Source: Bacillus sp. ISL-18
GTDB lineage: Bacteria > Bacillota > Bacilli > Bacillales > Cytobacillaceae
DNA length: 64,000 nucleotides
NCBI RefSeq assembly: GCF_018613415.1
Contig: NZ_JAGGQG010000002.1
Location: 248,001-312,000 of the forward strand
Direction of reading: 5' to 3'
Shown here in pieces: positions 31,041 to 41,186 of this stretch; the stretch's first letter is position 1; every line of letters starts with the position of its first letter. The notes below the pieces were generated by a model. The model worked only from the letters and a program-made list of their open reading frames with translations, ran no database searches and was not told the DNA's origin. A program made the position numbers and the translations under genes.

Positions 31041-33043
31041 TTGGGCAAAAAGCTATATCACGGGGCAGCGTATTATCCTGAGCTATGGGATGAAAAGGTA
31101 ATAAATGAAGACATTGAAATGATGAAACAAACCGGGATTAATGCAGTAAGAATAGGTGAGTTTGCTTGTCCAACATGGAGCCGGAAGAAGGCCAGTTTGA
31201 TTTATCCTTCTTTATTACTGTAATTAATAAACTCTATGAAAATGGAATTGAGACCATCATGTGTACACCAACACCGACACCGCCCATCTGGTTTACGGAC
31301 GGCCATCCGGAACGAATGTATGTCGAGCGGGACGGTCGAGTGATGGGACATGGCTCAAGACAGCATGCCTGCACCAACCATCCCTATTTCCGCGAAAGAG
31401 CAGCTCTGATTACCGAACATATTGCAAAAGCAGTGGGAAGTCTGCCAGGTGTGATTGGCTGGCAGATTGATAATGAATTTAAATGCCATGTTAGTGAATG
31501 TATGTGCGCTTCATGTAAAGAATTGTGGCATCAGTGGTTAAAGGGGCGTTATGGGACAGTTGAAGAGCTAAATGAAGCATGGGGTACACAAATATGGAGT
31601 GAATATTACCACAGCTTTGAACAAGTACCGCAGCCAGGGAATGCACCATTTTTACACAACTCATCATTGAGTACGTTGTACCAATTATTCTCAATGGAAA
31701 AAATTGCGGAGTTCTGCGATGAGCAAGCAGCGATTATTAGAAAATATTCAGGCGCACCGATTACCCATAATAGTTCCGTTATGTTTAGTGTAGATAATGA
31801 GAGACTCTTTAAAAATCTTGACTTTGCTTCTTTTGATACTTATGCAACGATTGATAATTTCCCTGCTTATCTTATTAACAGCGATTTGTGGCGGAACTTC
31901 AAGAAAGGCAAAGACTTTTGGGTAATGGAAACCAGTACTTCCTATGCAGCATCGCTCGAAAGCTATGCAAGTCCTCATCCAAATGGATACCTAAAAGCCG
32001 AGGCAGCTGCAGCATATGCATTAGGGGCCGAAGGATTTTCGTATTGGCTGTGGAGACAGCAGCGTGCAGGCTGCGAACAGCCGCATGGTTCTGTTATTAG
32101 TGCATGGGGACAACCAACAGTGGGTTATGCCAATGTGCTGGAAGTAGAGAAGATGAGAAAGGAAATCGAACTGATTATCCTAGCAACTAGACCGAGTCAA
32201 GCTGAATTGGCCATCACCTATTCTGACCGGGCAAAGGCATTTTTGAAAACGGAACCACATCGTGGGTTAAATCATCGCTCTTTAGTAACAGATTTTTATG
32301 AAAAAGTATTATCCATGGGGATACACCGCGACCTTATTCCTGAAGGGGCAAGCCTTGAGGGATATAAAGTATTATTGACACCGTTTATCCCTTATGTGTC
32401 ATCAGAGTTTCTAGCTCGTGCGAAGCAATTTGTTGAAAAAGGCGGGGTCTGGATTGCAGGTCCTTTAACAGGAGGAAGGACTGAGTCCCATACGGTCCAT
32501 ACCGATCGGGCTTTGGGAGAACTTGAGAATACCGCTGGTGTGGAGGTTTTATTTACTTACCCTATGGATAACAGGGGAACCATCGGCCGTGCCTTCGATG
32601 TATCTGCACCGCTTGGAATGTGGAGCTCAGTATTCGAATACGACCAAGAAACGTCGGTTGGCTTGATTGAAGAGGGACTTTCTGAAGGAAAATCCTTTAT
32701 TACCGAGCACCGCCTAGGGGCGGGCAAAATGGTCATGCTTGGTTCCATGCCACAAGGGGCAGAAGGATCCTTAATGTTACAGAAACTCGTGGATCATTAT
32801 TCCCGAGAAGCGAATTTATCACTTAGAACAGATGTAACAAAAGGAACCATTGTGGCTCCGAGACAAGGTGAAGGATATTCTGTTTGGTTTGTGATCAACA
32901 TGGACGGTAATGGTGGAAGCGTTACCCTGCCATTCGAAGGAATTGATTTACAGACGAATCGCAAAGTAAGCCCGGGAAAACTTGAAATCGGCAAATTTGA
33001 ATATAGAATGATTCGTATAAATGATAAGGAGTGTACTAGATGA
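31041..33043 (+). pseudogene. yesZ: GH42 beta-galactosidase with a frameshift (YesZ-like)
   Basis: TTG 31041, after GAGGTGA, begins a GH42 protein (YHGAAYYPELWDEKVI, NAVRIGEFA), but the frame is lost at about 31168. The rest continues one base over from there (SNMEPEEGQFDLSFF) to 33043. The expected text AWSNMEPEEG would need TTGG where the sequence has TTG, a one-base G deletion. Everything after is intact: acid/base Glu in IDNEFKCH, the CHVSECMCASC zinc cluster, nucleophile Glu in FWVMETS, and a full trimerisation and C-terminal domain. The enzyme would remove galactose from pectin side-chain oligomers. It is either a recent pseudogene or a sequencing error. Confidence 0.88.
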
Positions 33044-33354
33044 TTAGAAAAGCGACAGTCATGAAGGTGTTTGAAGGATATCACGAGGAATACAAGAAAC
33101 GCCATGATGAAATATGGCCTGAACTGGCCCAAGAATTAAAAAATCACGGAGCCCATCATTACTCGATTTTCATTGATGAAAAAACAAATAATCTGTTTGC
33201 TTATGTTGAAATCGAAAGTGAAGAAAAGTGGGATGCCATGGCGCAAACTGAAGTGTGCCAGAAATGGTGGGCCTATATGAAAGATATTATGGAAACCAAC
33301 CCAGATAATAGTCCAGTAGCAATTGAATTAAAGCAGGTATTTTATTTAGATTAA
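33040..33354 (+). CDS. rhaM: L-rhamnose mutarotase (RhaM)
   Basis: The protein has 104 residues, family length. It interconverts the alpha and beta anomers of L-rhamnose released from rhamnogalacturonan. Conserved features are [14 protein letters not shown] (residues 15-28, with the catalytic His), [22 protein letters not shown] and [13 protein letters not shown]. The start overlaps the GH42 stop by four bases (ATGA), so it is translationally coupled. Rhamnose isomerase, kinase and aldolase are not in the window. Confidence 0.95.
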   Translation: MIRKATVMKVFEGYHEEYKKRHDEIWPELAQELKNHGAHHYSIFIDEKTNNLFAYVEIESEEKWDAMAQTEVCQKWWAYMKDIMETNPDNSPVAIELKQVFYLD

Positions 33355-33372
33355 TAGAAACGAGGTATAAGT

Positions 33373-34569
33373 ATGGGAAAAGGAACAAAATGGCCATCCG
33401 AACTGAAGGAATTTCGAGATCCGATTACGGGAGCAGCCATTACACAATTAACAGATTACTTAGCTCATAGTTATCATCTGTATTTTACCAATGACGGCTG
33501 GTATGATAACGGTTCTAAACTTTTAATTTGTTCGGACCGTGGAAACGCCACTAACCTTTTTAGTCTGAATCTGAAAAACGGAGAATTAACACAATTAACA
33601 GACCTAGATAAAAATGTTTCCAAGGGAATACAAGGAACCTATATCAACCCTGCCAAAAATGAAGCGTACTTTACCTATGGGAAATCAATTATCGCGATCG
33701 ATCTAGATTCATATGAAGAAAAAGTGATTTTTACGTTGCCACAAGGATATCACTTTAGTAATCTAAGCTGCACTGCTGACGGAAAACACTTATGTTTTGG
33801 TCTCTCTGAGGACTTGTCCCAAACCATTGCGAGCAATTTATCAGGCGGGTATGTTGGTTTTGAAGAAACCGAAGCAGCACGACCGCACTGTCAAATCTGT
33901 TTACTATCTTTTGAAACAGGAGAAACAAAAGTAATTCATGAAGAAAAACGGTGGATTGGCCATGTCAATGCTTCACCAACACAGCCGCATTTAATTACCT
34001 TCTGTCATGAAGGACCATGGGAAAAAGTGGACCATCGAATATGGGTATTGAATATTAATACCGGTGATGTCTGGAAAATAAGAGAGGGAGAACCAAACCA
34101 ATATGCGGGACATGAGTACTGGTATGCGGACGGTCTGCGTATTGGCTATCATGGTTTTACCGAGTCATTGGACCGTAAAGACGGAAAATTTCTTGGGTTT
34201 GCCAAATATGATAATTCAGTTTGCGAAGAATTTGAATTTCCCTACCAAAATATGCACATCCATTCCAATGATTCCACTATCATTGTTGGGGATGGACAAC
34301 AATCAAGTGCCTACCATGGTGAAAGGTATCAGGATTGTATTTTCTTATGGAAAAAAACAAATAAGGGAATGGAAGGTCCGCGGATTTTATGTAAGCATCG
34401 GGGAAGCTTTCAAATACAGCAAGTCCATGTCCATCCTCGGTATACTCCTGATGGAACAAAAATATTATTTACAAGTGATCGCACCGGATACGGGAATATC
34501 TATCTGGCAGACGTTCCTGAATTTGATAGTCTGCCAGAGCTAGTAGAAGGCCAATTGATAAAAAAATAA
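33373..34569 (+). CDS. ogl: Oligogalacturonate lyase (PL22)
   Basis: The protein has 398 residues. It has a seven-bladed beta-propeller fold. It cleaves short galacturonate oligomers in the cytoplasm to give 5-keto-4-deoxyuronate for KduI. Family marks are EFRDPITGAAITQLTDY near the N-terminus, FTNDGWYDNGSKLLICSDR, WIGHVNASPTQPHLITFCHEGPW with metal-ligand histidines, and HVHPRYTPDGTKILFTSDRTGYGNIY. ATG follows GAGGTATAAGT. Presence of this enzyme shows that the locus handles homogalacturonan fragments as well as rhamnogalacturonan. Confidence 0.92.
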   Translation: MGKGTKWPSELKEFRDPITGAAITQLTDYLAHSYHLYFTNDGWYDNGSKLLICSDRGNATNLFSLNLKNGELTQLTDLDKNVSKGIQGTYINPAKNEAYFTYGKSIIAIDLDSYEEKVIFTLPQGYHFSNLSCTADGKHLCFGLSEDLSQTIASNLSGGYVGFEETEAARPHCQICLLSFETGETKVIHEEKRWIGHVNASPTQPHLITFCHEGPWEKVDHRIWVLNINTGDVWKIREGEPNQYAGHEYWYADGLRIGYHGFTESLDRKDGKFLGFAKYDNSVCEEFEFPYQNMHIHSNDSTIIVGDGQQSSAYHGERYQDCIFLWKKTNKGMEGPRILCKHRGSFQIQQVHVHPRYTPDGTKILFTSDRTGYGNIYLADVPEFDSLPELVEGQLIKK

Positions 34570-34581
34570 TAAACATGATGA

Positions 34582-34613
34582 AACAGGCAAAGAATAAATG
34601 CCTGTTTTTTTTT
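34582..34613 (+). terminator. Rho-independent terminator after the PL22 gene
   Basis: AACAGGCA pairs with TGCCTGTT across AAGAATAAA, followed by a run of T. Confidence 0.85.
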
Positions 34614-34751
34614 CTTATAAGTGCAAAAATGTCTTAGGTGATCAAAAAAAGTCAAATCCTATTGCATGCAAAAATTGAGCGTTGAAGGAAAGGAAAGGAC
34701 TGAAAATAATAGAATTGTAGCAAATAAAACAGCCAGTGGGAGAGTGGAACT

Positions 34752-37334
34752 GTGAAATTACATTGGTTAAACAAAAGGCCGAAGAATCTGACAGGAATTT
34801 CTTGGGGAATTCCTTGGGAAAGAGGGGCATTAAATAGGGAAGATACCATCTGTCTCCAAAGTAGCAGCGGTAAAAAAAGTCCGTTGCAAACTTGGCCAAT
34901 GGCTTTTTGGCCAGATGGGAGTGTGAAGTGGACAGGGCATGCCGCTGTACTTCAGGGTGATGAAGATATATATGAAGTGTCGCTAAGTGAACATGTAAAT
35001 TCTGACAGTATCTTGCAGGTTAGGGAAAATAAACATACTATTGAAATCGATACTTGTAAACTATTATTCTCCATTAATAAACAGGGAAACAAGATTATTA
35101 ATTTTGTAAAAAGAGGCACAAAAACAGTTGCGTTTGAAGGTAAGTTAAACTCGACTAAAGAGACTCGTACTAGGGAAAACGGGATTACAGTCATCCGCGA
35201 AGAACCATTTGAAGGCATTATCAACCATGTGGAAATTGAACAAAAAGGTCCATTAAGAGTTGTTATTAAAATGGAAGGAACCCATCAGGCAAAATCGGGA
35301 ACAGGTACATTACTTCCGTTTGAATTAAGGCTTTACTTTTATGCAAACACTGAATCCGTGCGTACGGTCCATACCCTGTTTTACGATGGCGATCCCGAAA
35401 AGGATTTTATCAAAGGTGTAGGCTTAGAATTATCAGTTCCACTAGAAGGGCAAGCGTGGAATCGTAATGTCCGTTTTTTAGGAGATGAGGGGATCTATTC
35501 GGAAGCATCCCAGCTTCTACTAACGAGAAGACACAGAAATGTGGATGGCTTGTTTCAAAAACAAATAGCGGGTGAAATTGTTAGCCTAACAGAAGAAAAA
35601 CACTCGCAATTATTAGACCATGCCAAACAAAATGCCATTTGGAATGATTTCAAACTTCAGCAGGATTCAGCAGACCATTATCGAATCATCAAACGGACAC
35701 AAGAGTCCTCTGCCTGGGTGGAATCCACTCACGGTACTAGAGCAAAGGGTTTGCTTTATATTGGTGGAGAGGATCATGGAATCGCAGTCGGGATAAAGAA
35801 TTTTTGGCAAAAGTTCCCCTCAGCATTGGAAGTTAATGATTTAAATAAGTCCGAAGCAAAGCTGAAAGCCTGGTTTTGGTCACCAGATGCCGAAGCAATG
35901 GACCTGCGGCATTATAATAATGAAACACATGTGGTCAGTGCTTATGAGGGTTTTGATGAAATGCGTTCCACTCCGGTTGGAATTGCTAATACCAGTGAGA
36001 TCTTTTTACAATTTTATTCTGATTCACCTTCAAATGAAGAGTTAGTAAGTCAAATAGAAGAATGGCAAGCACCTATGTTATTAGTATGTGAACCAGAATA
36101 CTACCATCATACAAAAGCATCAGGTGTATGGAGCCTAGAGGATCGAAGCACTCCAATGAAAGCCCATTTAGAAGAACAGCTTGATAGGGCCTTTGATTTT
36201 TATAAGAAGGAAATCGAACAGCGAAGATGGTATGGTTATTGGAATTATGGTGACGTCATGCATACCTACGATCCCGTCCGTCATCAATGGATGTATGATA
36301 TCGGAGGCTTTGCTTGGCAAAATACCGAGCTCGTGCCGAATATTTGGCTCTGGTATTCATTTTTACGGTCAGGACGAGAAGACGTGTTTATCATGGCAGA
36401 GGCAATGACACGACATACCAGTGAGGTGGATTGCTACCACTTTGGTGAATATGCCGGGTTAGGTTCCCGCCATAATGTCGTCCATTGGGGCTGTGGCTGT
36501 AAAGAAGCGCGAGTTAGTATGGCGGGATTACATAAATACTATTATTTCTTAACAACTGATGAAAGAGTAAGAGATTTACTAACAGAAGTAAAAGATGCTG
36601 ATCAAGCATTAGCCAATCTTGATCCTATGAGAGAATTTTATTCAACCGAACAATTCTCGACACACGCCCGTGTTGGTCCAGATTGGGCTGCCTTTTGTTC
36701 CAATTGGTTATCAGAATGGGAACGAACAGAAAATCAAACGTACAAAGAAAAAATTATGACTGGCATCAATACATTAAAAAATTTGCCGTTCCGGTTGTTA
36801 TCGGGTCCGACTTTCGGATATGACCCAAAAACAAGCAATCTTCTTCATATGGGTGATGGAAATGAAGGAGGCTATCACATGGTGATTGCTTTCGGGGGTC
36901 CTCAGGCGTGGATGGAACTCGCACAGGTCCTCGGCGATTCAGAGTGGCAGGATATGTTGGCCGAATTTGGCGAATTTTATGTTCAAAGTAATGAAGAAAA
37001 ATTAGCTAGAAGTAATGGGATCCTTCACAATAAATTATTTAGTCTGCCAATGCTTGCTTCTGGAATGGTTGCTTATGCTGCGGCAAGGAAAAAAGATAAA
37101 AACCTGGCCGAAAAAGCTTGGAATCTACTATTAAATGAAGAAATCAGTCAAATGGTGCTGCCAATCATAGAGGAAGAGGTCCAAAGTTGGAGGAAGATTA
37201 CTGAAGTTCCAAGTATAACGACGAATACTACATCTCAATGGTGTCTAAATACGATTGTAGCTTTGGAGTTAATTGGTGAATACCTGCCAAATGATAAATC
37301 CAAGAAAGTATTAGTCCAACAAGAAAGTGTTTAA
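34752..37334 (+). CDS. yetA: PL26-type rhamnogalacturonan exolyase-like protein (YetA-like)
   Basis: The protein has 860 residues, nearly the size of B. subtilis YetA, whose gene also neighbours the lpl genes. GTG 34752 follows GGGAGAGTGG. The N-terminal part (GISWGIPWERGALNREDTICLQSSSG) matches the RIFT-barrel start of the YetA/PcRGLX family. The central catalytic part has WYGYWNYGDVMHTYDPVRHQWMYDIGGFAWQN near 490-525 and VVHWGCGCKEARVSMAG near 580. Fungal PcRGLX (PL26) is an exo-acting rhamnogalacturonan lyase. Bacterial YetA proteins are poorly characterised, so the reaction is inferred. It is cytoplasmic with no signal peptide. Confidence 0.82.
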   Translation: MKLHWLNKRPKNLTGISWGIPWERGALNREDTICLQSSSGKKSPLQTWPMAFWPDGSVKWTGHAAVLQGDEDIYEVSLSEHVNSDSILQVRENKHTIEIDTCKLLFSINKQGNKIINFVKRGTKTVAFEGKLNSTKETRTRENGITVIREEPFEGIINHVEIEQKGPLRVVIKMEGTHQAKSGTGTLLPFELRLYFYANTESVRTVHTLFYDGDPEKDFIKGVGLELSVPLEGQAWNRNVRFLGDEGIYSEASQLLLTRRHRNVDGLFQKQIAGEIVSLTEEKHSQLLDHAKQNAIWNDFKLQQDSADHYRIIKRTQESSAWVESTHGTRAKGLLYIGGEDHGIAVGIKNFWQKFPSALEVNDLNKSEAKLKAWFWSPDAEAMDLRHYNNETHVVSAYEGFDEMRSTPVGIANTSEIFLQFYSDSPSNEELVSQIEEWQAPMLLVCEPEYYHHTKASGVWSLEDRSTPMKAHLEEQLDRAFDFYKKEIEQRRWYGYWNYGDVMHTYDPVRHQWMYDIGGFAWQNTELVPNIWLWYSFLRSGREDVFIMAEAMTRHTSEVDCYHFGEYAGLGSRHNVVHWGCGCKEARVSMAGLHKYYYFLTTDERVRDLLTEVKDADQALANLDPMREFYSTEQFSTHARVGPDWAAFCSNWLSEWERTENQTYKEKIMTGINTLKNLPFRLLSGPTFGYDPKTSNLLHMGDGNEGGYHMVIAFGGPQAWMELAQVLGDSEWQDMLAEFGEFYVQSNEEKLARSNGILHNKLFSLPMLASGMVAYAAARKKDKNLAEKAWNLLLNEEISQMVLPIIEEEVQSWRKITEVPSITTNTTSQWCLNTIVALELIGEYLPNDKSKKVLVQQESV

Positions 37335-37340
37335 AGGTGA

Positions 37341-37369
37341 AAAAACCTTATTAAATCAAGGTTTTTATT
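37341..37369 (+). terminator. Terminator after the YetA-like gene
   Basis: AAAAACCTT (37341-37349) pairs with AAGGTTTTT (37358-37366) across an 8-base loop. The T run is part of the stem. It separates this gene from the transporter promoter. Confidence 0.7.
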
Positions 37370-37397
37370 AAGACAAAAAAATGTAGTTGTCTGAAAA

Positions 37398-37412
37398 ATG
37401 AAAGCGGTTTAA
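37398..37412. promoter_or_regulatory. Probable CcpA-binding cre site upstream of lplA
   Basis: ATGAAAGCGGTTTAA fits the catabolite-responsive consensus WTGNAANCGNWNNCW at all but one position. It lies 110 bases before the LplA start codon, after the terminator. It implies glucose repression of the lpl transporter. Confidence 0.6.
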
Positions 37413-37522
37413 ATTCAATGTATAGCACGACACAATTATTGGACTACTTATTAAAATAGTATGAACGGTAATTGGAAAAGGCAAATAGGAAAACTAATAA
37501 ATTTATTATTGGGGGTACCAAA

Positions 37523-39043
37523 ATGAAAAAGGGTAAAAAGCTTAGTAAAAAGGTAGCAATTCCAGCACTTTCAGCCATGCTGCTTTCTTCGCTTGTAGCA
37601 TGCAGTAATACTGATAAGACATCGAGTGAAGCTAGTAATAATAAAGACGGTAAATTAAATATTTCCATTATGACGACAGCGTTTTCGGCTACGCCGCCTA
37701 CTAGTAACAGTCCGGCCCTTAAGGCGCTTGAAAAGTATACGAAATCAAATATTACTATAAATTATGTTCTGAATTCTGTTTATTCAGATAAGTTAAATGT
37801 AACTTTAGCCTCCGGCAAGCTTCCGACTATCATGATGATTCCTGATAAAATCCCAAGTTTTGTTAGCGCTGTCCGTAATGGAGCATTTTGGGACCTAACC
37901 CCTTATTTAAAAGATTATCCAAATTTAAGTAAGGCCAATGAAGTTACCTTACAAAATAGTGAAATTGATGGGAAGGTATATGGGGTTTATCGGGCCCGCC
38001 CACTTGGAAGAAACGGAATCTATTTCCGCCAGGATTGGTTGAAAAAGTTGGGATTACAAGAGCCTAAAACAATAGACGATTTTTATAATGTTTTAAAAGC
38101 ATTCACAAACAATGATCCAGATGGGGATGGTAAAAAAGATACGTACGGTATGGTTATTTCAAAATTTACCGGTCCGTTCGATGTAATGCAAACATGGTTT
38201 GGTGCTCCAAATAAATTTGGCTTGACAGATGATGGCAAGCTTCAACCAGATTTTATGACACCAGAATATATGAATGCATTAAAATTCTTTAAGAAATTGT
38301 ATGATGAAAAATTGATCAACCAGGATTTTGCGGTAATGGATTCTGGACAATGGGATGTTCCATTCCAGAAAGGACAAGCCGGAGCCATTGTTAACGTATT
38401 AGACCAAGCTCATCGTAATCAGACTGCTATGGAAAAAATTGATCCAAATTTAAAAGATGCTGTTGGTGTAATGGGAGCAGTCTCAGGACCGGAAGGACTT
38501 CATAATCTGCCTACTGCGGGTTATAGCGGCATGCTGGCAATTCCAAAATCTAGTGTAAAAACGGAAGCACAATTAAAACAAGTATTATCTTTTATTGATA
38601 AGCTGAATAATGAACCGGCTCAAACAATCGCCTATGCAGGTGTTGAGGGGCGTCATTATAAGATGGAAAATAACAATATCGTACCTCTTTTTACAGCACA
38701 AGACCCAGAGGCTACTGAATATACAGACTTAAACCAATTCATACCAGGGATTCCTGTAAGTAATTTCAAACATCCAGAGTATTCGCCGCTCCAAGTAAAA
38801 GAAAATGAAATCATGAAACAGAATGAAGAAATTGTTGTTCCAAATCCTGCTGCCTCCCTGATTTCTGATGTATACGCGCAAAAAGGACAGCAATTAGACA
38901 ACATCATCAATGACGCCCGTATAAAATATATTGTTGGCCAAATTGATGATAAAGGATTTAAAGATGCCATTAAATTATGGCGCACTTCTGGCGGAGACGA
39001 TTATGTTGCAGAAATAAATAAATTATACAAAGAAAACAAGTAA
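37523..39043 (+). CDS. lplA: Lipoprotein sugar-binding protein of ABC importer (LplA-like)
   Basis: The protein has 506 residues. ATG 37523 is preferred, with GGGGGTACC upstream; the frame is open earlier but lacks a site. The signal peptide ends at LLSSLVAC with lipidated Cys27. The mature part is a large cluster-D type solute-binding protein with SIMTTAFSATPPTSNSPALKALEKY and WDLTPYLKDYPNLSK, as in LplA. It captures rhamnogalacturonan or oligogalacturonan fragments and passes them to LplB-LplC. There is no ATPase gene in the operon, so a shared ATPase such as MsmX, encoded elsewhere, is expected. Confidence 0.92.
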   Translation: MKKGKKLSKKVAIPALSAMLLSSLVACSNTDKTSSEASNNKDGKLNISIMTTAFSATPPTSNSPALKALEKYTKSNITINYVLNSVYSDKLNVTLASGKLPTIMMIPDKIPSFVSAVRNGAFWDLTPYLKDYPNLSKANEVTLQNSEIDGKVYGVYRARPLGRNGIYFRQDWLKKLGLQEPKTIDDFYNVLKAFTNNDPDGDGKKDTYGMVISKFTGPFDVMQTWFGAPNKFGLTDDGKLQPDFMTPEYMNALKFFKKLYDEKLINQDFAVMDSGQWDVPFQKGQAGAIVNVLDQAHRNQTAMEKIDPNLKDAVGVMGAVSGPEGLHNLPTAGYSGMLAIPKSSVKTEAQLKQVLSFIDKLNNEPAQTIAYAGVEGRHYKMENNNIVPLFTAQDPEATEYTDLNQFIPGIPVSNFKHPEYSPLQVKENEIMKQNEEIVVPNPAASLISDVYAQKGQQLDNIINDARIKYIVGQIDDKGFKDAIKLWRTSGGDDYVAEINKLYKENK

Positions 39044-39056
39044 TTATTGAGTTAAA

Positions 39057-39082
39057 AACAGGCAGTTTTCGAACTGCCTGTT
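39057..39082 (+). other. Perfect UUCG-loop hairpin between lplA and lplB
   Basis: AACAGGCAGTT and AACTGCCTGTT enclose a TTCG loop, an 11-bp perfect stem without a following T run. Such an intercistronic hairpin protects the 3' end of the binding-protein transcript, or partly terminates it, giving more LplA than permease. Confidence 0.75.
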
Positions 39083-39127
39083 CTAGCAAATGAAATAAAA
39101 ACATAGAAGGAAAGGAGAAAATCAATA

Positions 39128-40111
39128 ATGGAAAAAATCAGTGTACAAGTTGCTGAAACGGACCTATCACAACCGGCAATCGGATCAAAAACGAAAATAA
39201 AGTCAGAGCTTTCTCCGATTCAACGAATTATTAGAGATAAATGGCTCTATATCTTGCTGCTTCCGGGGTTGGTATATTTTATTGTTTTTAAGTATCTTCC
39301 GATGTGGGGCATTGTGATAGCCTTCCAAGATTATTCGCCTTTTACGGGAGTGCTTGGAAGTAAATGGGTTGGATTTGATAACTTTATAGACTTCTTTAAA
39401 AATCCGGATTTCTTTCGACTATTAAAAAATACAGCGATCTTTGCAGTGTTAAACTTGGTATTTTTCTTTCCGGCACCGATTATTTTATCAATCCTGTTGA
39501 ATGAATTACGGGTTGATTCGTATAAGAGAGTTATGCAAACGTTTATTTATGTACCTCACTTTATGTCATGGGTAATCATTGCGAGTATTACGTATATCTT
39601 TTTTACGACAAGCGGTGGCATTGTAAATGAAATTGTCTCCCATATTTACGGGAAACAGATTGATTTTCTATCATCACCAAATTGGTTCCGCCCGTTAATG
39701 ATGCTGCAAATTATTTGGAAAGAGACTGGCTGGGGAACGGTTATCTTCTTAGCTGCACTTACATCTGTTGATAAAGAACAGTATGAAGCGGCAATTGTTG
39801 ACGGTGCAGGACGATTTAGACGATTATGGCATGTCACTCTGCCTGCCATTAGAAGTACAATCATCGTTATGCTTATCCTCCAACTTGGCCGTTTTCTGGA
39901 CACTGGCTTCCAACAAATTTATTTGATGTCCAATTCATTAAACCGTGGGGTTGCTGATGTATTTGATACGTATGTTTATTTTGTTGGGATTACACAGGGG
40001 GCGTATAGCTATAGTACGGCTGTTGGGCTCTTTAAGTCTGTTATTGGGATCATTCTTGTTTTAGGCTCAAACAAATTAGCCAAGAAAATGGGAGAGGAAG
40101 GAATCTTTTAA
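39128..40111 (+). CDS. lplB: ABC sugar permease subunit (LplB-like)
   Basis: The protein has 327 residues and six membrane segments (first at about 40-65). The ATPase-coupling EAA loop is EQYEAAIVDGAGRFRRLWHVTLP near residues 217-239. The short cytoplasmic N-terminus contains SPIQRIIRDKWLYILLLPGLVYF, typical of LplB/YtcP partners. It pairs with LplC in the membrane. The next gene follows 27 bases later. Confidence 0.93.
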   Translation: MEKISVQVAETDLSQPAIGSKTKIKSELSPIQRIIRDKWLYILLLPGLVYFIVFKYLPMWGIVIAFQDYSPFTGVLGSKWVGFDNFIDFFKNPDFFRLLKNTAIFAVLNLVFFFPAPIILSILLNELRVDSYKRVMQTFIYVPHFMSWVIIASITYIFFTTSGGIVNEIVSHIYGKQIDFLSSPNWFRPLMMLQIIWKETGWGTVIFLAALTSVDKEQYEAAIVDGAGRFRRLWHVTLPAIRSTIIVMLILQLGRFLDTGFQQIYLMSNSLNRGVADVFDTYVYFVGITQGAYSYSTAVGLFKSVIGIILVLGSNKLAKKMGEEGIF

Positions 40112-40138
40112 TGTTCAATGTTCAAGGAGGTGCAGAAT

Positions 40139-41029
40139 ATGGCAAATCTTAAAATGCATAATACACGTGGCGGGCGCATATTTGATGGCTTTAACGTTGT
40201 TATGTTAGCCATTATCGGGATTATTATGATTCTGCCATTTCTTTATATAATCGCAGGATCGTTTGCTACAGAGGCTGAGTTAACGAGGAGAAACTTTTTT
40301 ATCTGGCCGGAAACGTTTACGCTGAGTGCCTATAAATATATTTTCTCAACTGCAACATTCTCGCGCAGCATTCTGGTGTCGATAGGTGTGACCTTAGTTG
40401 GTACACTGGTTTGTCTATTCTTTACATTTACAATGGCTTACCCCTTATCGAGAAAGAAATTATTGGGACGCAACGTATTTATGAATATGATTGTATTTTC
40501 GATGTTATTCAGCGGGGGAATGATCCCGACGTATATCGTAGTAAAATCACTGGGATTGTTAGATTCCTATTGGTCATTAATCTTACCAGGTGCAATCAAT
40601 CCATTTAATTTAATCATTGTCAAAACTTTCTTTCAAGGTATTCCTAATGAATTGGAAGAAGCAGCGAAGATTGATGGTTGTACAGAAATGGGGATTTTTT
40701 GGAGAATTATCTTACCATTGTCAAAACCTGTCCTTGCTACATTTGCCTTGTTTTACGCTGTCGGGATTTGGAACGATTTCTTTCATGCCCTATTGTATAT
40801 TAGTGACAACACCAAGTGGCCAGTCCAAGTGCTGCTCCAACAAATTATTATTCTATCGCAAGGAAACCTTACTGATGCCGCTTCTCAAGGAGCAGCTTAT
40901 GTTGAGCCTCCTGCACAATCATTAAAATTAGCAGTTGTGGTTGTAGCTACTTTGCCAATTTTAATTGTTTATCCATTCCTGCAAAAACACTTTGCTAAGG
41001 GGATGCTATTGGGGTCAGTCAAAGGATAA
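40139..41029 (+). CDS. lplC: ABC sugar permease subunit (LplC-like)
   Basis: The protein has 296 residues. ATG 40139 lies 8 bases after AAGGAGGTG; ATG 40118 precedes that site and is less likely. It has six membrane segments and the EAA loop ELEEAAKIDGCTEMGIFWRIILP near residues 170-192, ending in the typical FLQKHFAKGMLLGSVKG. It forms the importer with LplA and LplB. Confidence 0.94.
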   Translation: MANLKMHNTRGGRIFDGFNVVMLAIIGIIMILPFLYIIAGSFATEAELTRRNFFIWPETFTLSAYKYIFSTATFSRSILVSIGVTLVGTLVCLFFTFTMAYPLSRKKLLGRNVFMNMIVFSMLFSGGMIPTYIVVKSLGLLDSYWSLILPGAINPFNLIIVKTFFQGIPNELEEAAKIDGCTEMGIFWRIILPLSKPVLATFALFYAVGIWNDFFHALLYISDNTKWPVQVLLQQIIILSQGNLTDAASQGAAYVEPPAQSLKLAVVVVATLPILIVYPFLQKHFAKGMLLGSVKG

Positions 41030-41057
41030 AGTCAAACATTTTAATCTTAAGAGTGCA

Positions 41058-41092
41058 GGCGGTGAGATGACTGATAATCACCGTCTTTTTTT
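41058..41092 (+). terminator. Terminator after lplC
   Basis: GGCGGTGA (41058-41065) pairs with TCACCGTC (41078-41085), with one G-T pair, followed by a run of seven T. Confidence 0.8.
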
Positions 41093-41186
41093 CCGACTTT
41101 ATTTACGGAAAGAAAAAACACTAATCTGGAAGATTACCAAAATGTAGAACAGCCTGTAGTATATTATCAAAATTGAAGGTGAGCAA

